Shown here one piece after another: positions 24,706-33,623 of a DNA stretch of 36,733 bases (position 1 is its first letter; each line of letters begins with the position of its first letter). The DNA lies in the NCBI RefSeq assembly GCF_022614595.1, contig NZ_JAJFAU010000030.1:1-36733 (forward strand), in the 5' to 3' direction. Under the pieces are notes generated by a model that was not told the origin of the DNA, searched no databases, and saw nothing but the letters and a program-made list of their open reading frames with translations. The position numbers were made by a program, and so were the translations under genes. The DNA comes from Streptomyces sp. CNQ085. Its GTDB lineage: Bacteria; Actinomycetota; Actinomycetes; Streptomycetales; Streptomycetaceae.

Positions 24706-24724
24706 CATCAGGGAGCTGCTGACC

Positions 24725-25330
24725 ATGGACCAGGCAAACCCGTTCGAGACACCGCGCACGTACTCGCTGCACCGCGCCGAGTACGTGGTGGGCTTCGCCG
24801 TCACCACCGGCCTGATGATCGCCCACTTCGACGAGATCCGCTGGCTGCCGGCGATCGCCCTCTTCCTCTACATCGACCTGATCGGCTACATCCCGGGCGC
24901 GATCGCGTTCCGGCGCAGCGGCGGCCGGCCGATCCACAAGGCGTACTACGTCCTCTACAACGTGATGCACAGTCTCATCACCCAGGCGGCCGTGGCCGCG
25001 CTGTGGTGCTGGCTGGTGAAGCCGGAGTGGGCGCTGCTGGTGCTGCCCTTCCACCTCTTCGGCGACCGAGGGCTGTTCGGCAACTTCACGAAGTCCTTCG
25101 CACTGCCCTTCGAGCCGGTCCGCCAGCCCGGCTACCTGCGGCTCCTGGACGATCTGGGCCTGCCGCACCCCAAGCCGGTCGGGCACGTGACGGACCCGGC
25201 GCCGGTCGGCCACGTCCCGGTCCGCAAGCCGGTGCCGGAGCGGGCGGACACCGCCGCGGCGCAGGAGGACCCGGCGCAGGCCACCGTGGCCGGGGAGCCC
25301 GCGGCCGGGAAGGCGGAGGCGCTGCGATGA
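24725..25330 (+). CDS. VlmO-like integral membrane protein, proposed N-N bond-forming enzyme
   Basis: A 201-residue membrane protein with about four hydrophobic segments between residues 20 and 115, a histidine-bearing core (HxxEY near 16, AHFDE near 34, PIHKAYYVLYNVMHS at about 69-83, PFHLFGDRGLFG at about 108-119), and a long polar Pro/Ala-rich tail predicted to be disordered. In the valanimycin pathway the membrane protein VlmO converts O-seryl alkylhydroxylamine to the N-N-linked hydrazine. Location between the amine-forming and diiron genes fits that job. The conserved histidines suggest a metal or acid/base site. GGGAG precedes ATG 24725; its stop overlaps the flavin reductase start. 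The VlmO assignment rests on context plus topology. Confidence 0.72.
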   Translation: MDQANPFETPRTYSLHRAEYVVGFAVTTGLMIAHFDEIRWLPAIALFLYIDLIGYIPGAIAFRRSGGRPIHKAYYVLYNVMHSLITQAAVAALWCWLVKPEWALLVLPFHLFGDRGLFGNFTKSFALPFEPVRQPGYLRLLDDLGLPHPKPVGHVTDPAPVGHVPVRKPVPERADTAAAQEDPAQATVAGEPAAGKAEALR

Positions 25331-25884
25331 GCACCGCGACCGCGGCCGGCCCGCGCACGCGCCGGCCCGTCCGCCAGGACCCGGCCGAACGGCGCCGGGC
25401 GCTCTACCACCTGGCGTCCCCGGTGTCGGTGCTGACCACCGGACCGGAGAGCCGGATGCACGGCACCACCGCGAGCACGGTCACCCTGGTCTCGCGCGAG
25501 CCGCTGCTCGTCGGCGTCGTGCTGCGGGCGGGGTCGTCCTTCGCGCGGCAGGCCACCGCCGAGGGCAGGTTCGCGATCAACGTGTTGGGCGGTGACCAGG
25601 CGGAGGTGGCCCGCCGGTTCGCCGACAGCGGGCGCCCCGACGGCAGCGCGCAGTTCGCGGGCCTGGCCTGGACGGCGGACCCGTACGCGCAGTCCCCGCT
25701 CATCGCGGGCGCGCTCGCCCACTACACCTGCCGCTTCCACTCCGCCCACGCCGCGGGCGACAGCGAGCTGCTGCTCGGCCATGTCGTGCGCACCAGGGCG
25801 GACGAGGGAATCCCCCTGCTGAGTTACGCCGGCCGCCTGCACGCCGGCACCCTGCACCTGGCGAAGGAGGCCGCCGCGTCATGA
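25327..25884 (+). CDS. Flavin reductase, VlmR-like
   Basis: A 185-residue split-barrel flavin reductase: LASPVSVLTTG, MHGTTASTVTLVSREPLLVGVVL, and GRFAINVLGGDQAEVARRFA are hallmarks of the FMN/FAD reductases that serve two-component monooxygenases. It would use NAD(P)H to supply reduced flavin to the acyl-CoA-dehydrogenase-like N-hydroxylase, as VlmR does for VlmH. The LLM oxidoreductase is a second possible client. Overlapping ATGA junctions on both sides (25327 and 25881) show tight coupling with the membrane protein and the diiron oxygenase. Confidence 0.88.
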   Translation: MSTATAAGPRTRRPVRQDPAERRRALYHLASPVSVLTTGPESRMHGTTASTVTLVSREPLLVGVVLRAGSSFARQATAEGRFAINVLGGDQAEVARRFADSGRPDGSAQFAGLAWTADPYAQSPLIAGALAHYTCRFHSAHAAGDSELLLGHVVRTRADEGIPLLSYAGRLHAGTLHLAKEAAAS

Positions 25885-26873
25885 CGCAGTCCAAGATGGT
25901 CGTGGCCCCTGAGGCCGACTGGGACAAGGCGCCCGGTCTGCTGGACGGGGCGAAAGAACTCACCCTCGGTCCCGAGGAGTGCGACCTGGCCTACTGGATC
26001 ACCTCGGTGGCCCAGGGCACGCTGCGCGACCGCGGCGTGACCGGCCACCACGACGACGCGATCGTGCCGGACTTCCTGAAGGAGCCGGGCCCGCTGCGCG
26101 AGGCGCTGGTACTGGAGTTCGGTCTGCGCGGGCTGTCCGAGGAGCTGGCCACCCGGCTGCTCGGCCACTACGTGTCGATCGCGCCCGGCATCCCCGAGAT
26201 GGAGTTCTACGCCACCCAGCTGCTCGACGAGGCACGGCACGCCCGGGTGTTCCGCAATCACCTGGTGGAGCTGGGTATCCCGGCCGACAAGCTTCTGACC
26301 AGCATCGACGAGATGGCCCGGGACTACCGCGCCCGGGTGCTGGACCCGGTGGTCGACTTCACCCTCGACATCGTCCGGGACCAGGCCGACTTCCCCGGCG
26401 GTGTCGCCGTGTTCGCCATCATCATCGAGGGTGTGCTGGCGCCGGCCGCCGAGCTGAGCGAGCGCAAGTGGACTCCCCTGTCCCCGGCCACCGGTGAGGT
26501 CTCCCGCGGCACCGCGATCGACGAGATCCGACACCTCACGGTGGCCAGCACCATCCTGCGCGACCACGTGGCCTCGCACCCCGAGTACCGTCCTCGCCTG
26601 CTGGAGGTCCTGCGGTCCGGCGTGCGGCTGTGGGACGAGATCCCCGACCGGGAGTTCGTGATCCACCGCGAGGAGCTGTTCCAGGAGGGCATGCGCCAGC
26701 ACGCCGACCGGATCGGCGACTACGAGATCTGGCCCGGCGTGCGGATGCTCGACACCACTCCCGAGCAGCGCTACGACATGGCCGAGCAATGGACCGACGA
26801 GATGGCCGAGGCCCGGATGGCCTACATGGGCCTGCCCGTGGAGGTCCTCAGCAGTCCGGGGCCGGGCGCATGA
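25881..26873 (+). CDS. Non-haem diiron oxygenase, VlmB-like, proposed azoxy-forming enzyme
   Basis: A 330-residue helical ferritin-like protein. Two ExxH iron-ligand motifs are visible, DEARHARVF (about residues 115-123) and DEIRHLTVA (about 213-222), with further helix carboxylates in EMEFYATQLL and IIIEGVLAP. Known VlmB is a diiron enzyme that oxidises the N-N hydrazine by four electrons to the azoxy group. Position directly after the VlmO-like and flavin reductase genes supports the same role. Electrons could come from the ferredoxin at 31687-32013. ATG 25881 overlaps the reductase stop; the KAS III ATG overlaps its own stop. Confidence 0.83.
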   Translation: MTQSKMVVAPEADWDKAPGLLDGAKELTLGPEECDLAYWITSVAQGTLRDRGVTGHHDDAIVPDFLKEPGPLREALVLEFGLRGLSEELATRLLGHYVSIAPGIPEMEFYATQLLDEARHARVFRNHLVELGIPADKLLTSIDEMARDYRARVLDPVVDFTLDIVRDQADFPGGVAVFAIIIEGVLAPAAELSERKWTPLSPATGEVSRGTAIDEIRHLTVASTILRDHVASHPEYRPRLLEVLRSGVRLWDEIPDREFVIHREELFQEGMRQHADRIGDYEIWPGVRMLDTTPEQRYDMAEQWTDEMAEARMAYMGLPVEVLSSPGPGA

Positions 26874-27877
26874 GCACCCGACGGGCCGCCGTGGTCTGCG
26901 GGATCGGGTCGTACGCCCCGCCCGACGTGGTCACCAACGAGGATCTGGCCCGGCGCCTGGACACCTCGGACGCATGGATCCGCTCACGCACCGGGATCGA
27001 GCGGCGCCGTGTGGTCGCCCCGGGCACGGCGACCAGCGACCTGGCGGTCGAGGCGGGACTGCGGGCGCTGAAGTCGGCGGGCGACGGGCAGGCGGGCGCG
27101 GTGGTGCTGGCCACCACCACCCCGGATCAGCCGTGCCCGGCGACCGCGCCGCAGGTCGCGGCGAGACTCGGACTGGGCGAGGTGCCCGCCTTCGACGTGG
27201 CCGCCGTCTGCTCCGGCTTCCTGTACGGGCTGGCCAGCTCGGCCGGCCTGATCGCCGCCGGAGTCACGGACCGGGTGCTGCTGATCGCCGCGGACGCGTT
27301 CACGACGATCATCAACCCCGAGGACCGCACCACAGCGGTGATCTTCGCCGACGGCGCGGGCGCGGTGCTGCTGCGGGCCGGCTCCCCCGGGGAGCCGGGT
27401 GCGGTGGGACCGCTCGTGCTGGGCAGCGACGGCGGGCTGAGCCATCTGATCGAGGTGCCGGCCGGAGGGTCGCGGCAGCGGTCGTCCGGCCGGCACCCCG
27501 CGCCGGAGGACCACTTCTTCCGGATGGTGGGCCGCGACACCTACCGGCACGCGGTGGAGCGGATGACCGCCGCCTCCACCGAGGCGGCCGAGCGGGCCGG
27601 CTGGCGTCCGTGCGATGTCGACCGGTTCGCCGCGCACCAGGCCAACGCCCGCATCCTGGACGCGGTCTCGGAGCGGCTCGGCATCCCCGGCGAACGGCAG
27701 CTGAGCAACATCGCACAGGTCGGCAACACCGGCGCCGCCTCACTGCCGCTGCTGCTGGCCGAGAGCGCGGCGGACGGACGGCTCGCCGCCGGGCACCGGC
27801 TGCTGCTGACCGCGTTCGGCGGCGGGCTGTCCTGGGGCGCGAGCACGCTGGTCTGGCCCGAGGTGCAGACCGTCTGA
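26870..27877 (+). CDS. β-ketoacyl-ACP synthase III (FabH-like)
   Basis: A 335-residue thiolase-fold condensing enzyme. Catalytic Cys114 is in DVAAVCSGF; the histidine is in AAHQANARI and the asparagine in QVGNTGAAS, giving the Cys-His-Asn triad of KAS III. It is followed by an ACP and a KAS II, forming a small type II set inside the azoxy operon. It may start an acyl chain for the fatty amine, or extend or decorate the seryl end; in elaiomycin-type azoxy compounds the polar end combines serine with an acetate-derived carbon. The starter is unknown. ATG overlaps the preceding stop. Confidence 0.9.
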   Translation: MSTRRAAVVCGIGSYAPPDVVTNEDLARRLDTSDAWIRSRTGIERRRVVAPGTATSDLAVEAGLRALKSAGDGQAGAVVLATTTPDQPCPATAPQVAARLGLGEVPAFDVAAVCSGFLYGLASSAGLIAAGVTDRVLLIAADAFTTIINPEDRTTAVIFADGAGAVLLRAGSPGEPGAVGPLVLGSDGGLSHLIEVPAGGSRQRSSGRHPAPEDHFFRMVGRDTYRHAVERMTAASTEAAERAGWRPCDVDRFAAHQANARILDAVSERLGIPGERQLSNIAQVGNTGAASLPLLLAESAADGRLAAGHRLLLTAFGGGLSWGASTLVWPEVQTV

Positions 27878-27977
27878 CACTTCGCCATAAACGGGGTCCG
27901 GGCCGGCCCCGAGCACTGTCCGGCACAGCGGAGAAAGGGCGCTTGCGCCTTCGAGAGAACCGTCGAAAGGAACCGAC

Positions 27978-28208
27978 ATGCTGGAGCAGCTCAAGGAAAT
28001 CCTGTCCAACAAGCTCAAGGTGTCGCCCGAGGCCATCATCCCGGAGGCCACCCGGGAGGACATCGAGCTGGACTCGCTGGCCGTGGTGGAGCTGTCGCTG
28101 CTGCTGAAGTCCGAGCTGGACCTGGACATCAGTGACGACGACCTGCTGGAGGCTGAAACCGTGACCGACATGGTCCGGCTGATGGAGGAGCGGAGTGCGA
28201 AGGTCTGA
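27978..28208 (+). CDS. Acyl carrier protein of the KAS III/KAS II set
   Basis: A 76-residue acidic carrier protein with phosphopantetheine attachment at Ser33 in ELDSLAV. GAAAGGA precedes ATG 27978. It is sandwiched between KAS III (100 bases upstream) and KAS II (stop/start overlap), so it is almost certainly their carrier. It differs clearly from the ACP upstream of the PKS, indicating two separate carrier systems in the cluster. Confidence 0.92.
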   Translation: MLEQLKEILSNKLKVSPEAIIPEATREDIELDSLAVVELSLLLKSELDLDISDDDLLEAETVTDMVRLMEERSAKV

Positions 28209-29428
28209 TGGCCGGCATGGACATCGCCGTCACCGGGCTCGGCCTGGTCACCCCGGGCGGTATCGGGGTCGGGCCGAGCTGGGCGGCGGTCTGCGACGGC
28301 AGGCCGGCCGCCGCCCTGGATCCGCTGCTGACGGATAACCCCGTACGAATCTCCTGCCGGGTGCCCGGCTTCGATGCCGAGCGCCTGCTGAGCGCGCGGC
28401 GGGCCCACCGCCTGGACAAGTTCGTCCAGTTCGCACTGGTCGCCGCGCACGAGGCGGTGGCCGACGCGGGCCTCGATCCGCAGACGTGGGACGGGGCGAG
28501 AGTGGGTGTGGTGCTGGGCTGCGCGGACGGCGGCCCGGGCACCGTCGAGGAGCAGCACCACGTACTGCGCGAGCAGGGCGCCGACCGGGTCTCGCCACTG
28601 CTGCTGCCCATGCAGCTGCCGAACATGCTGGCCGGGCAGACGGCCATCGAGTTCGGGGCGACCGGGCCCAACCTGGTGGTGGCCACCGCCTGTGCCTCGG
28701 GCGCGACCGCCATCGGCACGGCCCGGGACCTGCTCGCCCTCGGCCGCTGCGACATCGTCCTCGCGGGCGGCAGCGAGGCCATGGTCACACCCCTGGTCAT
28801 GGCCGGCTTCGCTCAGATGGGGGCACTGTCGAAGCGGCACGACGACCCGGCCTCCGCGTCCCGGCCGTTCGACACCGAACGAGACGGTTTCGTCGCCGGA
28901 GAGGGCGCCGGCATCCTCGTCATGGAACGGGTGGCGGACGCCCGCGCCCGCGACGCCCATGTGCACGGCCGGATCATCGGCTACGGCGCCACCGCCGACG
29001 CCCACCACATGACGTCGCCGCACCCCGACGGCGCGGGCATCGAGGCCGCCGTCCGTGCCGCGCTCGCCGACGCGGGCGCGGACCCGGACGACGTCCAGCA
29101 CGTGAACGCCCACGGCACGTCGACACCGCTGAACGACCTGGCGGAAGCCCGCATGATCGCCCGGACACTGCGCGGGGACCCGCTGGTCACGTCCACGAAG
29201 GGAGTCACCGGACACCTGCTCGGCGCGGCCGGGGCGGTCGAGGCCGCCTTCACCGTGCTGAGCGTCGAGCACGAACTCGTCCCCCCTACCGCCAACCTCG
29301 TCATGCCCGACTCCAGGATCGACATCAAACTCGCCCAGTCCGCCACCTGCATGCCCATCGATCTCGCCCTGAGCAGTTCCCTGGGCTTCGGCGGCCAGAA
29401 CACGGCCCTGGCCATCGCCCCGGCCTGA
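28208..29428 (+). CDS. β-ketoacyl-ACP synthase II (FabF-like)
   Basis: A 406-residue elongating condensing enzyme. Cys162 lies in [13 protein letters not shown]; the histidines are in [11 protein letters not shown] and [14 protein letters not shown], giving the Cys-His-His triad. All catalytic residues are present, so it is a true KAS, not a chain-length factor. It should condense malonyl-ACP with the acyl group on the neighbouring ACP. No partner ketoreductase or dehydratase of type II form is in the window; primary-metabolism FabG/FabA-type enzymes or the lone enoylreductase at 30926 would have to assist. Last gene of the operon, before a terminator. Confidence 0.92.
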   Translation: MAGMDIAVTGLGLVTPGGIGVGPSWAAVCDGRPAAALDPLLTDNPVRISCRVPGFDAERLLSARRAHRLDKFVQFALVAAHEAVADAGLDPQTWDGARVGVVLGCADGGPGTVEEQHHVLREQGADRVSPLLLPMQLPNMLAGQTAIEFGATGPNLVVATACASGATAIGTARDLLALGRCDIVLAGGSEAMVTPLVMAGFAQMGALSKRHDDPASASRPFDTERDGFVAGEGAGILVMERVADARARDAHVHGRIIGYGATADAHHMTSPHPDGAGIEAAVRAALADAGADPDDVQHVNAHGTSTPLNDLAEARMIARTLRGDPLVTSTKGVTGHLLGAAGAVEAAFTVLSVEHELVPPTANLVMPDSRIDIKLAQSATCMPIDLALSSSLGFGGQNTALAIAPA

Positions 29429-29448
29429 AGGGCCCGGGCACGCACCGA

Positions 29449-29482
29449 CAGCCGCCCGCGGAGCACCTCCGCCGGGCGGCTG
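29449..29482 (+). terminator. Terminator after the KAS II gene
   Basis: A 10-bp perfect stem (29449-29458 with 29473-29482), flanked by outer arms GGCACG and CGTGCC that extend the helix discontinuously, begins 20 bases after the KAS II stop. It separates the ten-gene operon from the SerRS gene, which must then have its own promoter in 29483-29550; I see no SARP-type repeats there. Confidence 0.72.
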
Positions 29483-29564
29483 TTCCCGTGCCGCATCCGG
29501 CCGCACGGCGCCCGCCCCGCCGGTCCGCGGGGAATCCCACCCCGCCCCACGTCAGGAGTCCACC

Positions 29565-30842
29565 GTGCACGATGCCCAAGAGCTGCTGAAGGCCGGGCCG
29601 CAGGCCGTACGGCGGCTGGCCCGCCGCCGCCACGACCTCGACCCGGCCCCGCTGGCCGACGCCCTGCGCGCGCGCAACGGCGCGCAGGCGGAGGTGACCC
29701 GGCTGCGCACCGAGCTGAACCGCACGGCCAGGGCCCGCCGCTCCGGCCCGCCGACCGAGGAGGAGAAGGCGTCCGCCAGGGCGCTGCGGACCGAGGTGCA
29801 GCGGGCCGAGGCCGAGGCCCGCACGGCCGCGGCCCACCTGACCGAGCTGCTGCTCTCCGTCCCCAACATCCCCCTGGACACGGTCCCGGACGGCGACTCG
29901 GAGAAGGAGGCCGTGGAGATACGCCGGGGTGGTCCCGCTCCGCGTCCGGCGGACGGCGCCCGCCACCACGCCGACATCGGCGAGTCCCTCGGTATCCTCG
30001 ACAGCCCCGCAGCGGCCCGGCTGTCCGGTGCCCGCTTCGCCGTCGCCCGCGGGGCCGGGGCACGACTGGAGCGGGCCCTGCGCGACTTCCTCCTCGACCT
30101 GCACACCCGCGAGCACGGCTACACCGAGCAGTCGGTGCCTTTCCTGGTCGACCGCGACACCATGACCGGGACCGGGCAGCTGCCCAAGTTCGAGGAGGAC
30201 CTGTTCCGCACCGAGACCGGCGAGCGGGAGCTGTTCCTGATCCCCACCGCCGAGGTCCCGCTGACCAACCTGGTGGCCGGCCGGATCCTCGACTCCCGCT
30301 CGCTGCCGCTGGCCTTCACCGCCTGCACCCCGTGCTTCCGGGCGGAGGCCGGGGCGTACGGCCGGGACACCCGCGGCATCCTGCGACTGCACCAGTTCGA
30401 GAAGGTGGAGTTGGTGCGCGTCTGCGCCCCCGAGGACGCCCAGGCGCAGCTCGAACTCATGGTGAACCATGCCGAGGAGTGCCTGAAGCGCCTGGAACTG
30501 GCGCACCGCGTGGTACTGCTGCCGGCCGGCGACCTCGGGTTCTCCGCCCGGATGACGTACGACATCGAGGTGTGGCTGCCGGGCAGCGGCTCCTACCGGG
30601 AGATCTCCTCGGTCTCCGACTGCGGCGCCTTCCAGGCGCGCCGCGCGGACATCCGCGTCAAGCGGCCCGACGGGAGCAAGGCGCCGGCGGTCACGCTGAA
30701 CGGCTCGGCGCTGCCGATCGGCCGCACGGTCGCCGCGCTGCTGGAGCAGGGCGTGCGGGAGAACGGCTCGGTGGTACTGCCCGAGGCCCTCGTCCCGTAC
30801 ACCGGCTTCCGCCGGATCCTGCCGGACGAGGACACCGTGTAG
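29565..30842 (+). CDS. serS: Seryl-tRNA synthetase, cluster paralogue (VlmL-like)
   Basis: A 425-residue class II synthetase that attaches serine to tRNA. The N-terminal long coiled coil (about residues 25-105), which grips the tRNA long variable arm, is present. The catalytic domain has motif 2 in [26 protein letters not shown] and motif 3 in [18 protein letters not shown]. In valanimycin VlmL makes seryl-tRNA for the transferase VlmA. A SerRS beside a VlmA-like gene, far from usual housekeeping context, predicts a dedicated seryl donor supply. SerRS does not read the anticodon, so it could charge the anticodon-less RNAs at 36447 onward. GTG 29565 follows AGGAG. Self-resistance as a spare target is less likely. 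Confidence 0.93.
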   Translation: MHDAQELLKAGPQAVRRLARRRHDLDPAPLADALRARNGAQAEVTRLRTELNRTARARRSGPPTEEEKASARALRTEVQRAEAEARTAAAHLTELLLSVPNIPLDTVPDGDSEKEAVEIRRGGPAPRPADGARHHADIGESLGILDSPAAARLSGARFAVARGAGARLERALRDFLLDLHTREHGYTEQSVPFLVDRDTMTGTGQLPKFEEDLFRTETGERELFLIPTAEVPLTNLVAGRILDSRSLPLAFTACTPCFRAEAGAYGRDTRGILRLHQFEKVELVRVCAPEDAQAQLELMVNHAEECLKRLELAHRVVLLPAGDLGFSARMTYDIEVWLPGSGSYREISSVSDCGAFQARRADIRVKRPDGSKAPAVTLNGSALPIGRTVAALLEQGVRENGSVVLPEALVPYTGFRRILPDEDTV

Positions 30843-30860
30843 GCACCGGCGGGTGCCACC

Positions 30861-30908
30861 GCGAAGGGGTGGGAGCAGGGTCCGCGCCCCCGCTCCCACC
30901 CCTTTCGC
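30861..30908. terminator. Bidirectional terminator between SerRS and enoylreductase genes
   Basis: Arms 30861-30876 and 30892-30908 pair over 16 bases with one bulged T and a 15-base loop. They lie between the convergent stops at 30842 and 30926, serving both transcripts. Confidence 0.75.
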
Positions 30909-30925
30909 CGCGCCCGGCCCAGGGC

Positions 30926-31690
30926 TCAGGCACCCATCATGTGCACCCCTCCGTCGACGTGCACGACCTCCCCCGTGGTGCGCGGGAAGAAGTCCGACAG
31001 CAGGGCGACGACGCCGCGGGCCGCCGGGTCGGGGTCGGTGGGGTCCCAGCCCGCCGGGGCCCGTTGCTCCCAGACCCCGGCGAGATCGGCGAACCCGGGG
31101 ATGGACCTGGCCGCCATGGAGCGCAGCGGTCCCGCCGCGACGAGGTTGCAGCGGATGCCGCGACCGCCCAGATCCCGGGCCAGATAGCGGCTGGTCGACT
31201 CCAGGGCGGCCTTGGCGACGCCCATCCAGTCGTAGCGCGGCCAGGCGACCGCGGCGTCGAAGGTAAGCCCGACCACCGAGCCGCCGCGCCGCTCCATCAG
31301 CGGCAGGCAGGCCGTGGTCAGCGACTTCAGGGAGTACGCCGAGACGTGCACGGCGGTCGACACGTCGTTCCAGTCGCCGTCCAGGAAGGAGAAGGCGCCC
31401 CGCGGCCCGTAGGCGATGGAGTGCACCAGTCCGTCCAGGGTGTCGGTGTGCTCACGGATCCGGTCGCCGAGGCCGTCCAGCTGCCGCTGGTCGGTGACGT
31501 CGAGTTCGAGCACCGGGGCCGGCTTGGGCAGTCGTCCGGCGACGCGCTCGATCAGGGAGAGGCGCCCGAAGCCGGTGAGAACGACCTCGGCACCCTCCTC
31601 CTGGGCGATGCGGGCCGTGTGGTAGGCGATGGACGCATCCGTGACGACCCCGGTCACCAGGATCCGCTTGCCGGCGAGGAGTCCGCTCAT
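30926..31690 (-). CDS. fabI: Enoyl-ACP reductase, FabI/InhA type
   Basis: A 254-residue short-chain dehydrogenase-fold enzyme. The start KRILVTGVVTDASIAYHTARIAQEEGAEVVLTG has the FabI/InhA cofactor loop, and FDAAVAWPRYDWMGVAKAALES holds the Tyr and Lys of the YxxxxxxK catalytic pair in the InhA pattern. It would reduce trans-2-enoyl thioesters with NADH. Since the PKS enoylreductase lacks its cofactor core, this enzyme may act in trans or serve the KAS III/ACP/KAS II set. A resistant duplicate of the housekeeping FabI is another possibility. ATG 31690 overlaps the ferredoxin stop. Confidence 0.9.
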   Translation of the reverse strand: MSGLLAGKRILVTGVVTDASIAYHTARIAQEEGAEVVLTGFGRLSLIERVAGRLPKPAPVLELDVTDQRQLDGLGDRIREHTDTLDGLVHSIAYGPRGAFSFLDGDWNDVSTAVHVSAYSLKSLTTACLPLMERRGGSVVGLTFDAAVAWPRYDWMGVAKAALESTSRYLARDLGGRGIRCNLVAAGPLRSMAARSIPGFADLAGVWEQRAPAGWDPTDPDPAARGVVALLSDFFPRTTGEVVHVDGGVHMMGA

Positions 31691-32013
31691 GTCCGGGTCA
31701 CCGCCTCGGGCAGGGACCGCACCAGCGGGGAGTCGTGGCCGAGGGCGCCGAGTGCGGCAGCGCCGCCGGGCGAGCCCACGGAGGCGAAGAAGTCGGTGTT
31801 GGAGGCGGTGTGGTCGCCCCACTCGGCGGGCACGTCGTCCTCGAAGCAGATCGCCTCGACGGGGCAGACGGGTTCGCAGGCGCCGCAGTCGACGCACTCC
31901 TCCGGCTGGATGTACAGGGCCCGGCGGCCTTCGTAGATGCAGTCCACGGGGCACTCGTCGACGCAGGAGCGGTCCTTGACGTCGACGCAGGGCAGCGCGA
32001 TGACGTAGGCCAT
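31687..32013 (-). CDS. Seven-iron ferredoxin ([3Fe-4S][4Fe-4S])
   Basis: A 108-residue electron carrier with the FdxA-type pattern: CVDVKDRSCVDECPVDCIYEG, then CVDCGACEPVCPVEAI. The second CxxCxxCxxxCP binds a [4Fe-4S] cluster; the first cysteine set with a non-cysteine replacement suits [3Fe-4S]. Electron partners in the window are the P450, the desaturase and the diiron oxygenase. No ferredoxin reductase is encoded here, so a genomic one is needed. The C-terminal extension of about 30 residues is typical of actinobacterial forms. Two bases separate it from the MFS stop. Confidence 0.92.
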   Translation of the reverse strand: MAYVIALPCVDVKDRSCVDECPVDCIYEGRRALYIQPEECVDCGACEPVCPVEAICFEDDVPAEWGDHTASNTDFFASVGSPGGAAALGALGHDSPLVRSLPEAVTRT

Positions 32014-32015
32014 CG

Positions 32016-33446
32016 TCAGCTCCTCTTCGTCACGGGGGTGGTCGGGAGGTCGGGGACACCGTCGACGGGAGCCCCGGTGGTGCGCTCGCCCAGGAACAGG
32101 ACAGTCGCCGCCAGGGCCGCCATCGCCGCGGCGATGACCCCGAACAGGGCGCCGGGGCCGTGCGAGTCCAGGACCGGTAGTAGGACGAACGGCAGTGCGG
32201 CGGCGCTGAGTTTGGACAGCGAGTAGGCGGCGCCGGACGCGGTGGCGCGGATCGCGGTCGGATACTGCTCGGAGAGGTACACGTGCGAGACACTGGAGAA
32301 GACGTTGCTGCACAGGGTGTAGACGAAGCCGAACGCGACGATGAGCGCGGGGGATCCGGCGTAGGCGAAACCGAGGCCGGCCACCATCATCGCCGCCGCG
32401 GAGGCCGCGACCAGCGTCCGGCGCTCGAACCGGTCCACGATCGGCAGGGCCAGCGCGGAACCGACCGGGTAGCCCAGGAAGGACAGCGCGGTGAAGCCGA
32501 TCCCGGCGACGATGCCGTAGCCCTTGGCCGCGACGATCTGGGGGGCCAGCGTCCCGAAACCGTAGTAGCCGACCACGGACAGCACGCAGAAGATCCACAG
32601 CACCACCGTGCGGCGCCGCATGCCGCGGCCGAACACGTCGCGCACACGATGGCGCACCGCGGCCGGCTCCACCGGTCCGGCGGTGTCCGCGGCCACCGGG
32701 CGGGCCGTCGCGGGACGGTCCGGGTATGCCTGCTTCTCCATCTCGGCCACCAGCAGCTCGGCCTCCTCGGTGCGGCCCTGGGCGGCCAGCCACCTCGGCG
32801 ACTCGATCAGCCGGCGGCGCAGCACCCACACCACGGCGGAGCCCAGCGACCCGATCACGAACAGCCAGCGCCAGCCGTCGATGCCCAGCGGGGACAGGGG
32901 AACCAGCCACAGCGCGGCGAAGCCGACGGCGGGCACCCCGCAGAAGGCGAGGGTGTAGGCCCAGGCGATGTACCGGCCGCGCCGCTTGGCGGGCAGCACG
33001 TCGGCCAGGTAGCAGTCCGACAGCACCTGTTCGGCACCGATGCCGATGCCGGCCATGAAGCGGGTGACGATCAACCAGACGGCGTTCGGCGAGAAGGCGC
33101 CCAGCAGGGAGAAGAACGAGTAGATGGCGAGGTTGATCAGGAAAGCCCGACGGCGGCCCAACCGGTCGGCGACCCGGCCGAGCACCAGCGAGCCGATGAA
33201 CTGGCCGATGAACACCGAGGCCAGGACGAGTTTGAGCTCGGTCGCCCCGAAGGCGAAGTCGCTCTGGAGCACCTTGGCGATGGTGCCCGAGAGATTGTTC
33301 TCGAATGTGTCGAAGAGCAGGCCGATACCGATGACCATGGTGAGTCTTCGGTGCATCGGGGTGATCGGCATGCGGTCCAGGCGGACCCCGATCGCGGCGG
33401 GGGCGGTGACACCACCCGTCGCCGTGGTGATGGTGGTCTGGGACAT
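32016..33446 (-). CDS. MFS transporter, sugar-porter/AAHS-like 12-TM type
   Basis: A 476-residue membrane protein with about 12 hydrophobic helices. GRVADRLGRRRAF (motif A between TM2 and TM3), RFMAGIGIGAEQ in TM4, RRRLIESPRWLAAQGRTEEA at the central loop and YLSEQYPTAIRATASG late in the chain mark the metabolite:proton symporter group rather than the DHA2 drug pumps. It could export the azoxy product or import a precursor acid. AGGAG lies upstream of ATG 33446. It shares a transcript with ferredoxin and enoylreductase. It is the second transporter in the cluster. Confidence 0.87.
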   Translation of the reverse strand: MSQTTITTATGGVTAPAAIGVRLDRMPITPMHRRLTMVIGIGLLFDTFENNLSGTIAKVLQSDFAFGATELKLVLASVFIGQFIGSLVLGRVADRLGRRRAFLINLAIYSFFSLLGAFSPNAVWLIVTRFMAGIGIGAEQVLSDCYLADVLPAKRRGRYIAWAYTLAFCGVPAVGFAALWLVPLSPLGIDGWRWLFVIGSLGSAVVWVLRRRLIESPRWLAAQGRTEEAELLVAEMEKQAYPDRPATARPVAADTAGPVEPAAVRHRVRDVFGRGMRRRTVVLWIFCVLSVVGYYGFGTLAPQIVAAKGYGIVAGIGFTALSFLGYPVGSALALPIVDRFERRTLVAASAAAMMVAGLGFAYAGSPALIVAFGFVYTLCSNVFSSVSHVYLSEQYPTAIRATASGAAYSLSKLSAAALPFVLLPVLDSHGPGALFGVIAAAMAALAATVLFLGERTTGAPVDGVPDLPTTPVTKRS

Positions 33447-33496
33447 GGGGAGGCTCTCCTTGGACTCCTGCTTTCCAGGGACTCCGGTGAGGGAAC

Positions 33497-33521
33497 CGCC
33501 CGGGCCGACGGGGCCCGGGCG
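33497..33521 (-). terminator. Hairpin between the desaturase and MFS genes
   Basis: A 10-bp self-complementary stem, CGCCCGGGCC with its complement around GACGG, about 100 bases after the desaturase stop. It may partly terminate the desaturase transcript. Only 50 bases remain before the MFS start and no SARP-type repeats are present there, so read-through probably supplies the MFS genes. Confidence 0.5.
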
Positions 33522-33623
33522 CGCGGTCCGAGAGCCGGGGCTGTGGACGTGCAGGTGTGTGGGGCCGTGCGGGACCGCGGCGTGGGGCCCGGACGGTCGG
33601 CGGACGAGGGGGCGCGGGCCGGG

